From assembly GCF_900100115.1 (NCBI RefSeq), contig NZ_FNKL01000001.1:372001-436000 (forward strand): a stretch of DNA of 64,000 nucleotides, given 5' to 3'. The position numbers were made by a program, and so were the translations under genes. The notes under the pieces are model-generated. The model saw only the letters and a list, made by a program, of their open reading frames with translations. It was not told where the DNA came from and searched no databases. The stretch comes from Chryseobacterium soldanellicola (GTDB lineage Bacteria; Bacteroidota; Bacteroidia; Flavobacteriales; Weeksellaceae). Positions 1 through 8,485 of the stretch are shown here, piece by piece; the first letter of the stretch is position 1; each line of letters opens with the position of its first letter.

Positions 1-974
1 TGATCTGGATCTCGGTTTGGTGTACGTTGATCGCTATCCTATTTTATTTTTTCAACTGGCAGTGGATGACCATTCCCTGGGTTCCGGTTGCGCTGATCGG
101 TACGGCAGAAGCTTTTTTGGTGGGTTTTAAAAATAATCAGGCGTATGACAGACTTTGGGAAGCCCGAAAAATCTGGGGCGGAATTGTGAATTCCAGCCGT
201 TCATTTGCAGCCATGGTTTACGCTTTTGACACCGAAAATGAGGAAATGGGCGCTTTTGAACTCGAAGACCGAAGAAAAAAAATCGTTTACAGACATATAG
301 CGTGGTTGTACACGTTTCGTGAACAACTTTTGGTTCCTACGGAATGGGAGCACATCAGCCACGAAGATGAAAGCTTTAAAAATATCGATCATAAGCGTAA
401 CAGACTGATTAGAGCAGGATTTCCCGATTACGGAAGAACTCCTATCTTTTTACATAAATATCTTTCAGAGGAAGAATTGGAACAACAGTCTGATTATAAG
501 AATTTTGCGACCTTTTTGATTTCAAAACAGGCAAAAGAAATTAACGAATTAAAGAACAGCAAAGTCATTTCTGATTTCAATCAAATGCAGCTCCAAAACT
601 GTTTAAATGAGTTTTATAACTTTCAGGGACAAGCTGAAAGAATCAAAAAATTTCCTTCGCCAAGACAGTTTGCCAGTACAGCATTCGTTTTTAATATTCT
701 TTTTATTACTTTACTTCCGTTAGGCTTAGTGAATGAATTTGCAAAATTGGGAGATTGGGGAATCTGGACCTCCATCCCTTTCTGCATCATTATCGGGTGG
801 ATTTATATCATTATGGAACTTGTGGGCGATTATTCCGAAAACCCTTTTGCAGGCCTGATGTTTGACGTTCCGATGCTTTCAATTTGCCGTACAATAGAAA
901 TTGATCTCCTTCAAATCATTGGTGAGAAAGATCTTCCAGAACCTATTTCATCTAAAAACGGAGTTTTGATGTAA
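1..974 (+). CDS. Bestrophin family chloride channel protein, 5' end outside window
   Basis: The frame is already open at base 3 and continues to a TAA at 972-974, so the true start lies left of the window; the TTG at 27 is only the first start-like codon visible. The bestrophin signature is present near the visible N-terminus: NNQAYDRLWEARKIW follows a hydrophobic segment. A later pair of membrane segments ends in the family pattern GDYSENPFAG. Bacterial bestrophins (YneE/UPF0187 type) are pentameric inner-membrane anion channels of about 290-330 residues, so little is missing. The next gene is on the other strand after a repeat-filled gap. The family call is firm; ion selectivity is known only from relatives. 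Confidence 0.85.
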   Translation, partial: IWISVWCTLIAILFYFFNWQWMTIPWVPVALIGTAEAFLVGFKNNQAYDRLWEARKIWGGIVNSSRSFAAMVYAFDTENEEMGAFELEDRRKKIVYRHIAWLYTFREQLLVPTEWEHISHEDESFKNIDHKRNRLIRAGFPDYGRTPIFLHKYLSEEELEQQSDYKNFATFLISKQAKEINELKNSKVISDFNQMQLQNCLNEFYNFQGQAERIKKFPSPRQFASTAFVFNILFITLLPLGLVNEFAKLGDWGIWTSIPFCIIIGWIYIIMELVGDYSENPFAGLMFDVPMLSICRTIEIDLLQIIGEKDLPEPISSKNGVLM

Positions 975-1075
975 GGAAGATGAATCGTCAATAAAGTGAA
1001 TTGTGAATTTACATACAGCCGGAAAAAAATTGACTATTGACAATTCATTTTTTTAAATTCATTTCTCGCGTCGCT

Positions 1076-1293
1076 GTCATTGCGAAGAGCGAAGCGATGA
1101 AGCAATCTCATTACACTTTCATTACTACACTCTCATCCTCCACAGCGTTTGTCATTCCGTAGGAATTTAGACTCATTTTATAGAATTAATTATGTGATAA
1201 TAGGTGTTGAGATTCCTACGGAATGACAAACGCTGTGGAAGCTACATGAAAAATAATGTTGAGATATTCTTTCTTCGTCAGAATGACAAACTG
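1076..1293. repeat. Cluster of three dispersed repeat modules including a REP-like inverted repeat
   Basis: The 332-base gap after the bestrophin gene holds no gene. Three modules lie in a row. The first, at 1076-1112, contains TCATTGCGAAGAGC and GAAGCAATC and recurs at 28582-28644. The second is a perfect 27-bp inverted repeat, 1140-1166 against 1212-1238, with core TGTCATTCCGTAGGAAT and a 45-base spacer; related arms occur at 28684-28764 and about 41930. The third, at 1261-1293, contains TTCGTCAGAATGACAAACTG and recurs at 42320-42350. An AATTGAC-type module sits at about 995-1060. Confidence 0.75.
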
Positions 1294-1306
1294 CATAACA
1301 GAAAAA

Positions 1307-2311
1307 TTACTTTTTATGAAAATGACTCGGAAACGCATCCTCCGGCTTCATTCTGAAAATATTGAGCAAAATCCATGATTTTAAGAAACCATATCCGTAA
1401 GAAAACATTTGAATATACGTGGAAATCACCGCCATTCCTGCAATACTGATATTTTTAGTTACAATCAACGCATGAAAAAGAACCATAAAAGTATACAGAC
1501 CATAAAGTGCCAGAATAAAGCCTCTCCCAAGTGCAAAATATTCTATAAAACCCATTACATAGCCTAATAAAAATAAGGTCGGAAAACCAAAAGATATTTT
1601 CACATAATTAGGATGTCTTTGATTCAAAATCGGTCTTGCACAGCCAAACTGATAAATTTGCTTTGAAAATTTTCCAAAATCCACCCTGCGTTTGTGATAT
1701 ACAGCTATATCGTCAAAAAATGCTGTCGTAAAGCCATTTTCCCAAAGCGTCATCGACAAATCGGGGTCCTCTCCTATTCTCATCTCTGAAAATCCGCCTA
1801 TCTTTTCAAAAACTTCTTTTTTTACCCCCATATTAAAGCTTCGGGGCTGAAATTTTGAAACCGATTTTTTATTGCCTCTGATTCCTCCCGTTGTAAAAAC
1901 CGACGTCATGGAATACGAAATTGCCTTCTGCATCAGATTAAAGCCTTTATGCGCCTTATCTGCGCCTCCAAAAGCATCACATGGTATTTTAACAATATCT
2001 TTTTTGATATTTTCAATATAATCTTTTTCTACAATAACGTCGCTGTCGACAAAAACAAGCCATTCATTTTCAGCTCTTTTGGCTCCGTAATTTCTTGTCA
2101 AACCCGGTCCGGAATTATCTTTCCGGAAGTATTTTACATTTAAAATTTCTTCAAAATTCCTGATTGTAGGTTTAAGGTCGATCAACGAACCATCATCCAC
2201 GATAATGATCTCAAAATCTTTATCGGTTTGTTGGGTAAGCGAATTTAATAACTCAAAAAGCTCATCTTTTCGGTTAAAAATAGCAACGACGATGGAAATT
2301 GTTGGTCTCAA
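1307..2311 (-). CDS. Glycosyltransferase family 2, membrane-associated
   Basis: A GT-A glycosyltransferase that would transfer a sugar from a nucleotide-sugar donor at the inner face of the cytoplasmic membrane. Residues 1-240 carry the family 2 fold: VVAIFNR near residue 9, DDGS at 39-42, the metal-binding DSD at 89-91, and the ED at 181-182 expected of the catalytic base region. The C-terminal third has about three hydrophobic segments (roughly 240-260, 264-284, 288-310), which suggests a membrane-bound enzyme. The start codon is TTG; the only in-frame codons between it and a TGA are AAT, TTC, ATT and AAA, so no ATG is available. A good promoter lies about 14 bases upstream. Donor and acceptor are unknown. 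Confidence 0.85.
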   Translation of the reverse strand: MRPTISIVVAIFNRKDELFELLNSLTQQTDKDFEIIIVDDGSLIDLKPTIRNFEEILNVKYFRKDNSGPGLTRNYGAKRAENEWLVFVDSDVIVEKDYIENIKKDIVKIPCDAFGGADKAHKGFNLMQKAISYSMTSVFTTGGIRGNKKSVSKFQPRSFNMGVKKEVFEKIGGFSEMRIGEDPDLSMTLWENGFTTAFFDDIAVYHKRRVDFGKFSKQIYQFGCARPILNQRHPNYVKISFGFPTLFLLGYVMGFIEYFALGRGFILALYGLYTFMVLFHALIVTKNISIAGMAVISTYIQMFSYGYGFLKSWILLNIFRMKPEDAFPSHFHKK

Positions 2312-2324
2312 ATTGAAAATTTTT

Positions 2325-2355
2325 CAAAATTAATTATTCGCGAAGGAATCCGCAA
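2325..2355 (-). promoter_or_regulatory. Candidate promoter of the family 2 glycosyltransferase
   Basis: On the minus strand TTG (2355-2353), a 20-base spacer and TAATTTTG (2332-2325) match the Bacteroidota -33/-7 pattern TTG-N17-23-TAnnTTTG. Transcription would begin near 2319, leaving a leader of only about 7 bases before the TTG start codon. Confidence 0.5.
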
Positions 2356-2533
2356 ACAGTTTAAGATAAATTATAGAACGGAAAATTATCCAAAACAATA
2401 TGCGGAAGATAAAATGGTTCCGGATTAAGAAAAAATTACTTATTTTTTATAAACCTAACTTTTATCAGCTTGAAATTTTTAAACAAAACAAATTTGGGCG
2501 AGTTTTTTCTTCGTTAAATAATGAAATGAAATT

Positions 2534-2929
2534 TTAAAATAATCCTGATTTAAAGTATAAACATAAAACCGAAGCAGTAAAAAAAGCAATTAATGAGGTA
2601 CAGAAAAACAACATTGAAAAGAAACTTTTAAAAGAAAAAGATTCCAAAAAATATATTGCAAGACAAACTGTTGAAGTTATAAAAATACCGATCAATATAG
2701 CAATTACAATGGATTGAAAAGGATTCTGAACAGGTAAAGGATCTCTTAAAACCCAAAATAACAATCCGGAGCTTATTAAAATTAAAACCAAACTTATTTT
2801 TTCTATAACATACTTTGGCTTCTTTTTTTTGATCAGAGATTCATCCTTTTCAAAATCAGGAGCAGCATTACTGAGTAACTCTAAAGCGCTGGAAGCTGCA
2901 TCGAAAAAATCAAAAAAATCCAAAGGCAT
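2534..2929 (-). CDS. Small three-segment membrane protein of unknown function
   Basis: No family recognised. The 131-residue product begins with an acidic, aromatic stretch (residues 1-30), then a basic patch KKKK at 34-37, then three hydrophobic segments at roughly 46-61, 74-95 and 102-126. The layout fits an inner-membrane protein with a cytoplasmic N-terminus. There is no signal peptide. It reads in the same direction as the RNA methyltransferase upstream, but a terminator hairpin stands between them, so it is probably transcribed alone. It ends close to a repeat-free 220-base gap before the glycosyltransferase. The coding call rests on intact length, direction and coherent topology. Confidence 0.6.
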   Translation of the reverse strand: MPLDFFDFFDAASSALELLSNAAPDFEKDESLIKKKKPKYVIEKISLVLILISSGLLFWVLRDPLPVQNPFQSIVIAILIGIFITSTVCLAIYFLESFSFKSFFSMLFFCTSLIAFFTASVLCLYFKSGLF

Positions 2930-2962
2930 AAATAAGTTTTATAAAAATTGAATATACAAAAT

Positions 2963-2992
2963 AAAACCTTCCAACATATGGAAGGTTTTTTA
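2963..2992 (-). terminator. Rho-independent terminator of the THUMP methyltransferase gene
   Basis: A perfect 10-bp stem (2963-2972 with 2980-2989, core AACCTTCC) and a 7-base loop lie just downstream of the minus-strand gene, with a T-rich tail on that strand. Confidence 0.75.
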
Positions 2993-3003
2993 TTTAAATA
3001 TTT

Positions 3004-4167
3004 CTACTGATTTTCTAGTTTATGCACTTTCTTTGTTCCCTCATACATTTCATACTGTAAAAATCTAGTTTCTAATTTTCCGTTAAAGAGCTTAATTTTT
3101 CTTGACGGGCGAAGGCCTATTTTTTTCACTGCTTCAAGATCGGAAGAAATCAACCATGCTAAAGTATTCGGATAGCTTGTTTTAAACGTATCTCCTATTT
3201 TCTTGTAAAAATCATCATCATTAATTGAAATTCTCTCATCATAAGGTGGATTAAACACCATCAATAAAGGAAAAAGTTCTTTTTTAGTCTCAAAGAAATC
3301 CTGTTTTCTTACTTCGATAATATCTTCCATTTCAGCAGCCTCAATGTTGGTTCTTGCTGCATTCAGCATTCTTGCATCGATATCGTAGCCTATGATTTTG
3401 CCTGTAAATTCTTTAATTCTGCCGATTCTTACTTCTTTAATTTTTGTAAATAACTCGTAGTCATAATTTTTCCAGTTTTGAAAGGCAAATCTTCTTCTGA
3501 AAATCTGGGCCGGAAGATCCAGCGCGATCATTGCAGCTTCAATTAAAAGCGTTCCTGAACCACACATCGGATCAAGGAAATTGCCTTTTCCGTCCCAACC
3601 TGCCAATTGCAGCATTCCGCTTGCCAGAACTTCGTTGATCGGGGCCTCACCCTGCTCTTTTCTGTAGCCTCTTTTGAATAAGGGATCACCCGAAGAATCC
3701 AAAGAAATTGTTACCAATTCTCTGTCGATGTGAAGGTGAAATTTGATGTCCGGGCTTTTCGGTTCTACATTAGGTCGTTTTTTAAATTTTTCCTGAAAAT
3801 AATCCACAATTGCGTCTTTCATTTTCAAAGTTACGTATTGTGAATGCTTAAAAGTCTCGGAATTTACTGTTGCATCAATCGCAAAAGACTGATCAACATC
3901 CATAAACTGTTCCCATTCGATTTTAAAAAGCTTGTCGTAAAACTGATGCTGATTAAAGGCTTTAAATTCCAGGATAGGAACTAAAATTTTTAAAGCAGTT
4001 CGCGAAGAATAATTAATTTTATACAAAAACCCTAAATCACCTTCACAATTTACTGCGCGGTTTTTAACTTCAACATTTTTTCCGCCTAATTTTTTGATTT
4101 CTTCTGATAAAATTTGCTCTAGTCCGAAGAATGTTTTTATCTGAATCTGAATATTTTCTGTGTTCAT
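3004..4167 (-). CDS. THUMP-domain class I SAM-dependent RNA methyltransferase (RlmL-like)
   Basis: Predicted to methylate a guanine exocyclic amine in rRNA or tRNA using SAM. The N-terminal part (about 1-160) is the THUMP RNA-binding region. The C-terminal Rossmann methyltransferase shows motif I DPMCGSG at 199-205, an acidic YDID at 261-264, and the catalytic NPPY at 306-309 typical of N2-guanine methyltransferases. At 387 residues it corresponds to the RlmL half of the E. coli RlmKL fusion or to TrmN/YpsC-type enzymes; the exact target base cannot be told from sequence alone. It starts with ATG, is followed by a terminator and is transcribed away from the next gene. Confidence 0.88.
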   Translation of the reverse strand: MNTENIQIQIKTFFGLEQILSEEIKKLGGKNVEVKNRAVNCEGDLGFLYKINYSSRTALKILVPILEFKAFNQHQFYDKLFKIEWEQFMDVDQSFAIDATVNSETFKHSQYVTLKMKDAIVDYFQEKFKKRPNVEPKSPDIKFHLHIDRELVTISLDSSGDPLFKRGYRKEQGEAPINEVLASGMLQLAGWDGKGNFLDPMCGSGTLLIEAAMIALDLPAQIFRRRFAFQNWKNYDYELFTKIKEVRIGRIKEFTGKIIGYDIDARMLNAARTNIEAAEMEDIIEVRKQDFFETKKELFPLLMVFNPPYDERISINDDDFYKKIGDTFKTSYPNTLAWLISSDLEAVKKIGLRPSRKIKLFNGKLETRFLQYEMYEGTKKVHKLENQ

Positions 4168-4265
4168 AAGTAATAATTAAAAGATTTAATGATTTAAATA
4201 TCAGAGTATTACAGACTCAATTTTTCAATTAATTGAATCTTTCAATGCTTTAATCTTTAAAATAC

Positions 4266-4299
4266 TTTGCTTTTAACCGCACAAATTTAGTTATTTTTG
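4266..4299 (+). promoter_or_regulatory. Candidate promoter of the class I methyltransferase gene
   Basis: TTTG at 4266-4269, a 22-base spacer and TATTTTTG at 4292-4299 fit the Bacteroidota consensus. The ATG at 4304 falls where transcription should begin, so the message may be leaderless. Confidence 0.45.
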
Positions 4300-4303
4300 C
4301 ATT

Positions 4304-5029
4304 ATGGAATGGTTTGAATCTTGGTTTGATACACCTTATTATCATTTGCTTTATAGTAACAGAGACTATACGGAGGCAGAAAATTTTATTACAAAACTTA
4401 CTGCGGAGCTTCAACTGCCCCCTTCATCTAAAATTATTGATTTAGCTTGCGGAAAAGGAAGACACTCTGTTTTTCTTAATAAACTGGGCTATGATGTATT
4501 AGGGCTCGACCTTTCGAGACAGAGTATAGAATTCGACAAACAATTTGAAAATCAGACTCTTATATTCAACGTTCATGATATGCGAAATCCGATCGATGCA
4601 GATCCGATGGATGCAGTTTTTAATCTTTTTACAAGCTTCGGATATTTTGATAATGAAAGTGATGATAAAAAAGTGTTTCAATCTGTTTATAATGTTCTAA
4701 AGCCGGGAGGATATTTTGTTCTGGATTATCTGAATGAGGAATATGTGCGAAAAATAATCGCTCCGGAATCCATTATTAAACGTGGAGATATTGAATTTAA
4801 AATCTGTAAAAAAATCGAGGGCAGACACATCGTTAAAGATATTCAATTTGAAGCAGACGGAAAACCTTACCATTTCTTTGAAAAAGTAAAGCTTCACACG
4901 CTGGAAGCCATTAATTCTTATGCTACAGAATGCGGTTTTGAAAGAATAAAAATCTGGGGAGACTATCAGTTGAACGAATTTAATAAAGAAACTTCACTTC
5001 GTTGTATCAATTTATTTAAGAAAAAATGA
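4304..5029 (+). CDS. Class I SAM-dependent methyltransferase (small-molecule or unknown substrate)
   Basis: A 241-residue cytosolic methyltransferase. Motif I, DLACGKGRH, is at 46-54 and is followed by an acidic residue at the end of the second strand (GLDLS), as in the Methyltransf_25 group. There is no NPPY or other nucleic-acid motif, so the substrate is likely a small molecule or a protein side chain, but it is not identifiable. The stop codon overlaps the ATG of the ZIP transporter by four bases (ATGA), so the two are translated together. The gene is divergent from the THUMP methyltransferase and has its own promoter very close to the start codon. Confidence 0.85.
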   Translation: MEWFESWFDTPYYHLLYSNRDYTEAENFITKLTAELQLPPSSKIIDLACGKGRHSVFLNKLGYDVLGLDLSRQSIEFDKQFENQTLIFNVHDMRNPIDADPMDAVFNLFTSFGYFDNESDDKKVFQSVYNVLKPGGYFVLDYLNEEYVRKIIAPESIIKRGDIEFKICKKIEGRHIVKDIQFEADGKPYHFFEKVKLHTLEAINSYATECGFERIKIWGDYQLNEFNKETSLRCINLFKKK

Positions 5030-5757
5030 TAACAGTACTTTTACTGATTTTCAGTGTCATTGCGGGTGTATTTCTTGGAAAACATTTCGGTAAAAAAGAG
5101 AAGCTGGCGAAAAATCTCCTGATTTTAAGTGCCGGATTTTTAATTACCATTTGTTTAAATGAAGTATTTCCACAGGTTTACAATTCTGAATTGAGCAGCA
5201 GCAATCTTGGCATTTTTGTCATTGCAGGAGTGCTTTTGCAAATGATTCTGGAAGCATTGACCAAAGGCTTTGAACACGGGCATTTTCACCATCATAGCGA
5301 TCATAATATCCTTCCTGTTGCTTTAATGGTGGGATTATTTGTTCATGCTTTTATTGAAGGAATTCCTTTAGCCAACGAAGAACATGCACTTTCGCCTTAT
5401 CTTTTGGGAATTGTTTTTCATAATATCCCGATCTCGTTTATTTTGGGAGCATTTTTATTCAACAGAAAAGAGGGAAGCAAAACACCATCTTATCCTTCAT
5501 TATTAATTGTGGCATTATTTGCGTTGGCTTCTCCGTTGGGAATGTTGCTGGGTAATTATTTTAATCCTGATTTACAACCTTATTTCTTAGCCATCGTTGG
5601 AGGTATTTTCCTGCATATTTCTTCCGTTATTATCTTTGAAAGCAATAAAAACCACAACATCGACTGGATAAAAATAGGACTGGTGATTGTAGGTGTTTCT
5701 TTAGCCTTAATGATGCATTTGTTCCATGATCATTCACAGATGGGGCATTATCATTAA
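5026..5757 (+). CDS. ZIP family divalent metal transporter
   Basis: An inner-membrane importer of zinc or a related metal. The 243 residues hold about seven or eight hydrophobic segments. A His-rich loop at 84-93 (GHFHHHSDHN) separates the third and fourth segments, as in ZIP proteins. The metal-binding helices carry HAFIEG at 107-112 and HNIP at 132-135, and the C-terminus is again His-rich (HDHSQMGHYH). It is translationally coupled to the upstream methyltransferase and closed by a strong bidirectional terminator. Metal selectivity cannot be read from sequence. Confidence 0.88.
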   Translation: MITVLLLIFSVIAGVFLGKHFGKKEKLAKNLLILSAGFLITICLNEVFPQVYNSELSSSNLGIFVIAGVLLQMILEALTKGFEHGHFHHHSDHNILPVALMVGLFVHAFIEGIPLANEEHALSPYLLGIVFHNIPISFILGAFLFNRKEGSKTPSYPSLLIVALFALASPLGMLLGNYFNPDLQPYFLAIVGGIFLHISSVIIFESNKNHNIDWIKIGLVIVGVSLALMMHLFHDHSQMGHYH

Positions 5758-5791
5758 ATTCTTATAAATCTAAATAATTATAAAAAATAAA

Positions 5792-5818
5792 AGGCTCCGG
5801 ATCTTCGATCCGGAGCCT
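5792..5818. terminator. Bidirectional terminator between the ZIP gene and the OmpP1-like gene
   Basis: A perfect 11-bp GC-rich stem (AGGCTCCGGAT, 5792-5802, with 5808-5818) and a 5-base loop lie between convergent genes, with an A-run on the left and weaker T content on the right. Confidence 0.8.
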
Positions 5819-5851
5819 CAATTTAATCACTCATTACACTAAATCTGGAGT

Positions 5852-7252
5852 TTAGAACTTCCAGCCAAATGTAAGAAAGAAGTTATTTCTGATATTTTTT
5901 ACGTCTGATACAATGTAAGCGTCGCTTGTCATGTATTTTGTCGCTGAATAATATGCAGAATCAATTCCGTTAGCAGGATCCTGAACACCTCTCATGAAAG
6001 GATTGCTGTATTTTGATGAAATATTCTGATACGCTGCATCTACATAGAATGATTTGAAATCATATCCTATACCGAAAGACAACGCGTTTCTGTCACTTAA
6101 AATAAGGTTGTCGTAATTTTGATCAATTACATCGCCCATATCTGTGTATCTGCTGATATTAACCGCATCCAGAGGATTGGAAGCATAAGAATATCCGCCT
6201 CTCAATCTGAATTGTTTAATTCTATACTCGGCACCTACTCTCACTTCTGATTGGTTTTTTGAGAAATCTTTGAAGAAATCATTCAGTTCTCTTTCTGCCT
6301 CGCCGTAAACTTTATACTTAGATCTCGTTAAGCCAAGAGTATAATCTACATTTAATGAGAAATTTTTACTCGCTACAAACGCAGCGCTCACCGTAGCTTT
6401 TAAAGGTGTCGTAAGCTTTCTGTTTTCAAGGCCGATATCGTCGCCGAAATCAGGGTCGTTGTAGAAGTTGTAGCTTCTGTCAATATTCCAGAACGTCGGA
6501 GTTTCTAAGGCTGCTCCTAATCTGAAGTTCTTGCCTAATTTACCAATCACCCCTAATGATGCTGAAAAACCGTTCGCTCTTTCATAATAGGGAGTATTTT
6601 GTTTGCTAAAAAGCTCTGTTCCTCCTAAACTGGAAGTAAAAGCCGCAGTATCTGATTGATCAATAGATGTATTGAAGAAGTTTAATCCTGCTCCGATATA
6701 AAAGACGTGATTATAATTTGCCCCAACTCCGACACTTGTTTTAGATACACTTCCATATCTGTCATAAGCATGTCTGTTATAAGTTAAGCTCTGATCAGGA
6801 TAATCATAAATCAAATTACTGTTTCCCGGAGTTTCAACATAGTTTTCAATCGATTGGTTAGAGAAGTTTACCCCAACATTGATGAATTTCCAAGCACTTT
6901 CAGTCATCAGCTGAAAAGTCATCACACCACCTACATTTCCAAGATCTCCTTTTGTGATGTCATATTCACGGGATGAGCCTGCCAGAGAAGATGTGTTTTT
7001 ATTATTTAAAATAGATAAAGTTCCTGAAATTTCCCCTGAAATAGCAACCCCCAAACCTGCAGGGTTCGTCAGCAAGGAGCTTGCGTCACCTCCCAACGCT
7101 CCGTTTGCGCCTCCCATCGCATTAAACTTGGAAGAGCCCATCAGCGGAGCGTTTGAATATACATCTAAAGAATTTCTAATAATGGAAACATCTTGAGCCT
7201 GCGCAAAAAATGCGGCAGAAATACTCATTATTACTAAAGAATTTTTTAACAT
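5852..7252 (-). CDS. OmpP1/FadL/TodX-family outer-membrane transport protein
   Basis: A 466-residue outer-membrane beta-barrel of the FadL group, which takes up hydrophobic compounds. Residues 1-19 are a Sec signal peptide ending AQA. An N-terminal plug-like stretch has SSKFNAMGGANGALGG near residue 40, a pattern typical of these proteins in Bacteroidota, followed by alternating aromatic beta-strands up to a C-terminal Phe (TFGWKF). It starts 30 bases after the stop of the Gly/Trp-rich lipoprotein gene, with no terminator between, so the two are probably one transcript. The substrate is unknown; Flavobacteriia relatives are sometimes labelled hemin receptor without firm support. Confidence 0.85.
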   Translation of the reverse strand: MLKNSLVIMSISAAFFAQAQDVSIIRNSLDVYSNAPLMGSSKFNAMGGANGALGGDASSLLTNPAGLGVAISGEISGTLSILNNKNTSSLAGSSREYDITKGDLGNVGGVMTFQLMTESAWKFINVGVNFSNQSIENYVETPGNSNLIYDYPDQSLTYNRHAYDRYGSVSKTSVGVGANYNHVFYIGAGLNFFNTSIDQSDTAAFTSSLGGTELFSKQNTPYYERANGFSASLGVIGKLGKNFRLGAALETPTFWNIDRSYNFYNDPDFGDDIGLENRKLTTPLKATVSAAFVASKNFSLNVDYTLGLTRSKYKVYGEAERELNDFFKDFSKNQSEVRVGAEYRIKQFRLRGGYSYASNPLDAVNISRYTDMGDVIDQNYDNLILSDRNALSFGIGYDFKSFYVDAAYQNISSKYSNPFMRGVQDPANGIDSAYYSATKYMTSDAYIVSDVKNIRNNFFLTFGWKF

Positions 7253-7282
7253 TATTTTTTGAATAGTTATTAAGTTTTAAAA

Positions 7283-8341
7283 TTATCTGCCACCTCTGAA
7301 GCCACCGCCTCCACCGCCGCCGGATCTGAAACCGCCACCGCCGCCAGAAGAACCTCCTGATCTGAAGCCGCCACCGCCGCCGCTGTTAGAATTAAATCCA
7401 CCTGATGATCTGAAACCACCGTCATTTCTATAATTTGGCTGCTGTTGTGGCTGTTGATAATTATAATTTTGCTGAGGTCTTCTGTAACCGGATTGATTTC
7501 TGAAACCACCATTCATGTTTCCGTTTCCTTGTCTGAAACCGCCACTGCTGTTACTTCCTCTGAAGCCTCCCTGACCTTGTCTAAAGTTGCCATTGCCCTG
7601 TCTGAAGCCGGAATTATTTGTATTTCCTTGTCTGAATCCCGAACCACCAGTTCTGAACCCTGAATTATTTCCTGTTTTATTGGTAAAACCTCCGTTGTAA
7701 CTGTTGAAACCTCTTCCTGACGCACCACTTCTTCTGTAATTACCCCAGTATCCGGTACCATAATATCCACCCCAATAAGGGTATCCGTAGCCATAGCCGT
7801 AATATCCACCCCAGAACGGATCATAGTAACCGCCCCAATAAGGTGAGTATCCCCAGCCCATATTCCAGCCCCATGAATTACCCCAGCCCCATGAAAGACC
7901 AAGACCCCAGCCCCAGCCTCTGTTCATTCCCCAATATGGGCTGTAACCGTACCATCCCCAAGGTGATCCCCAGGAATTATCATAATAATTAACTTGAGAG
8001 CCTGCAAAATTACCCCAGTCTGAATCTGTGGCATTTCCGTTTCCGTTGTAATCATTCCATGAATCATATTTGCCTTCATTGGAATTGGCTTCAGCATTTT
8101 GAATAAGATTTGAATCATCCTGATAATAATCATAATATTCTCCTACTCTGTTGCCTTCGTTACCATTAATGATTACTCCTTCAGGTAGCGTATCTTTATT
8201 CGGGTCGTAATAAACCCCGTCAGTCTCACTGTACCCTCCCATTTGAGCACCACAAGACATAAGCAATAATCCGCCTGCTATTGCCAAAACCCCTTTGGAT
8301 TTTAACATACCAAGCAAATTTTTATGTATATTTCTTTTCAT
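7283..8341 (-). CDS. Gly/Trp/Tyr-rich repeat lipoprotein of unknown function
   Basis: A 352-residue predicted lipoprotein: LMSC at 27-30 is a lipobox, with Cys30 as the lipidated residue. After an Asp/Asn/Tyr-rich linker (about 35-120) comes a low-complexity block dominated by Trp, Gly, Tyr and Pro (about 120-200), then a C-terminal block with many copies of G-F-R-x-G (about 205-352) ending in pure Gly/Arg. No enzymatic motif is present. Such composition suggests a disordered, sticky or matrix-associated surface protein. The repetition makes long open frames appear in the other phases. It is followed at 30 bases by the OmpP1-like gene and is divergent from proS. Confidence 0.75.
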   Translation of the reverse strand: MKRNIHKNLLGMLKSKGVLAIAGGLLLMSCGAQMGGYSETDGVYYDPNKDTLPEGVIINGNEGNRVGEYYDYYQDDSNLIQNAEANSNEGKYDSWNDYNGNGNATDSDWGNFAGSQVNYYDNSWGSPWGWYGYSPYWGMNRGWGWGLGLSWGWGNSWGWNMGWGYSPYWGGYYDPFWGGYYGYGYGYPYWGGYYGTGYWGNYRRSGASGRGFNSYNGGFTNKTGNNSGFRTGGSGFRQGNTNNSGFRQGNGNFRQGQGGFRGSNSSGGFRQGNGNMNGGFRNQSGYRRPQQNYNYQQPQQQPNYRNDGGFRSSGGFNSNSGGGGGFRSGGSSGGGGGFRSGGGGGGGFRGGR

Positions 8342-8368
8342 GATAACGTAAAAATTTTTAATTTAAAT

Positions 8369-8436
8369 TATATTTGCAATCTGTACCAAAAATGTACCAA
8401 AACACGGGTACAAAAATCTATCAAAAATAGATTTTT
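8369..8436 (+). promoter_or_regulatory. proS upstream region: -7 motif, GTACCAAAA repeats and AT hairpin
   Basis: TATATTTG at 8369-8376 is a -7-like motif but has no clear TTG upstream. It is followed by direct repeats GTACCAAAA at 8383-8391 and 8394-8402 and a variant at 8408-8416, then by a 9-bp AT-rich hairpin (8412-8420 with 8428-8436). All lie in what would be the proS leader. Function unknown. Confidence 0.3.
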
Positions 8437-8485
8437 ATTTTTAGATAACAATAATAGCAAAAAGTTAAAAAAATTAAAAAAAATA

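Noticed and set aside
4304..5029. Restriction-modification or other defence methyltransferase
   Set aside because: No NPPY-type DNA methylation motif and no nuclease gene adjacent; it is coupled to a ZIP transporter.
7270..8133. Three open frames in other minus-strand phases and one plus-strand frame inside the Gly/Trp-rich lipoprotein gene
   Set aside because: The repetitive codons keep alternative phases open; their products are low-complexity Val/Ser/Ala or Ile/Met-rich and have no start context. The lipobox frame explains the region.
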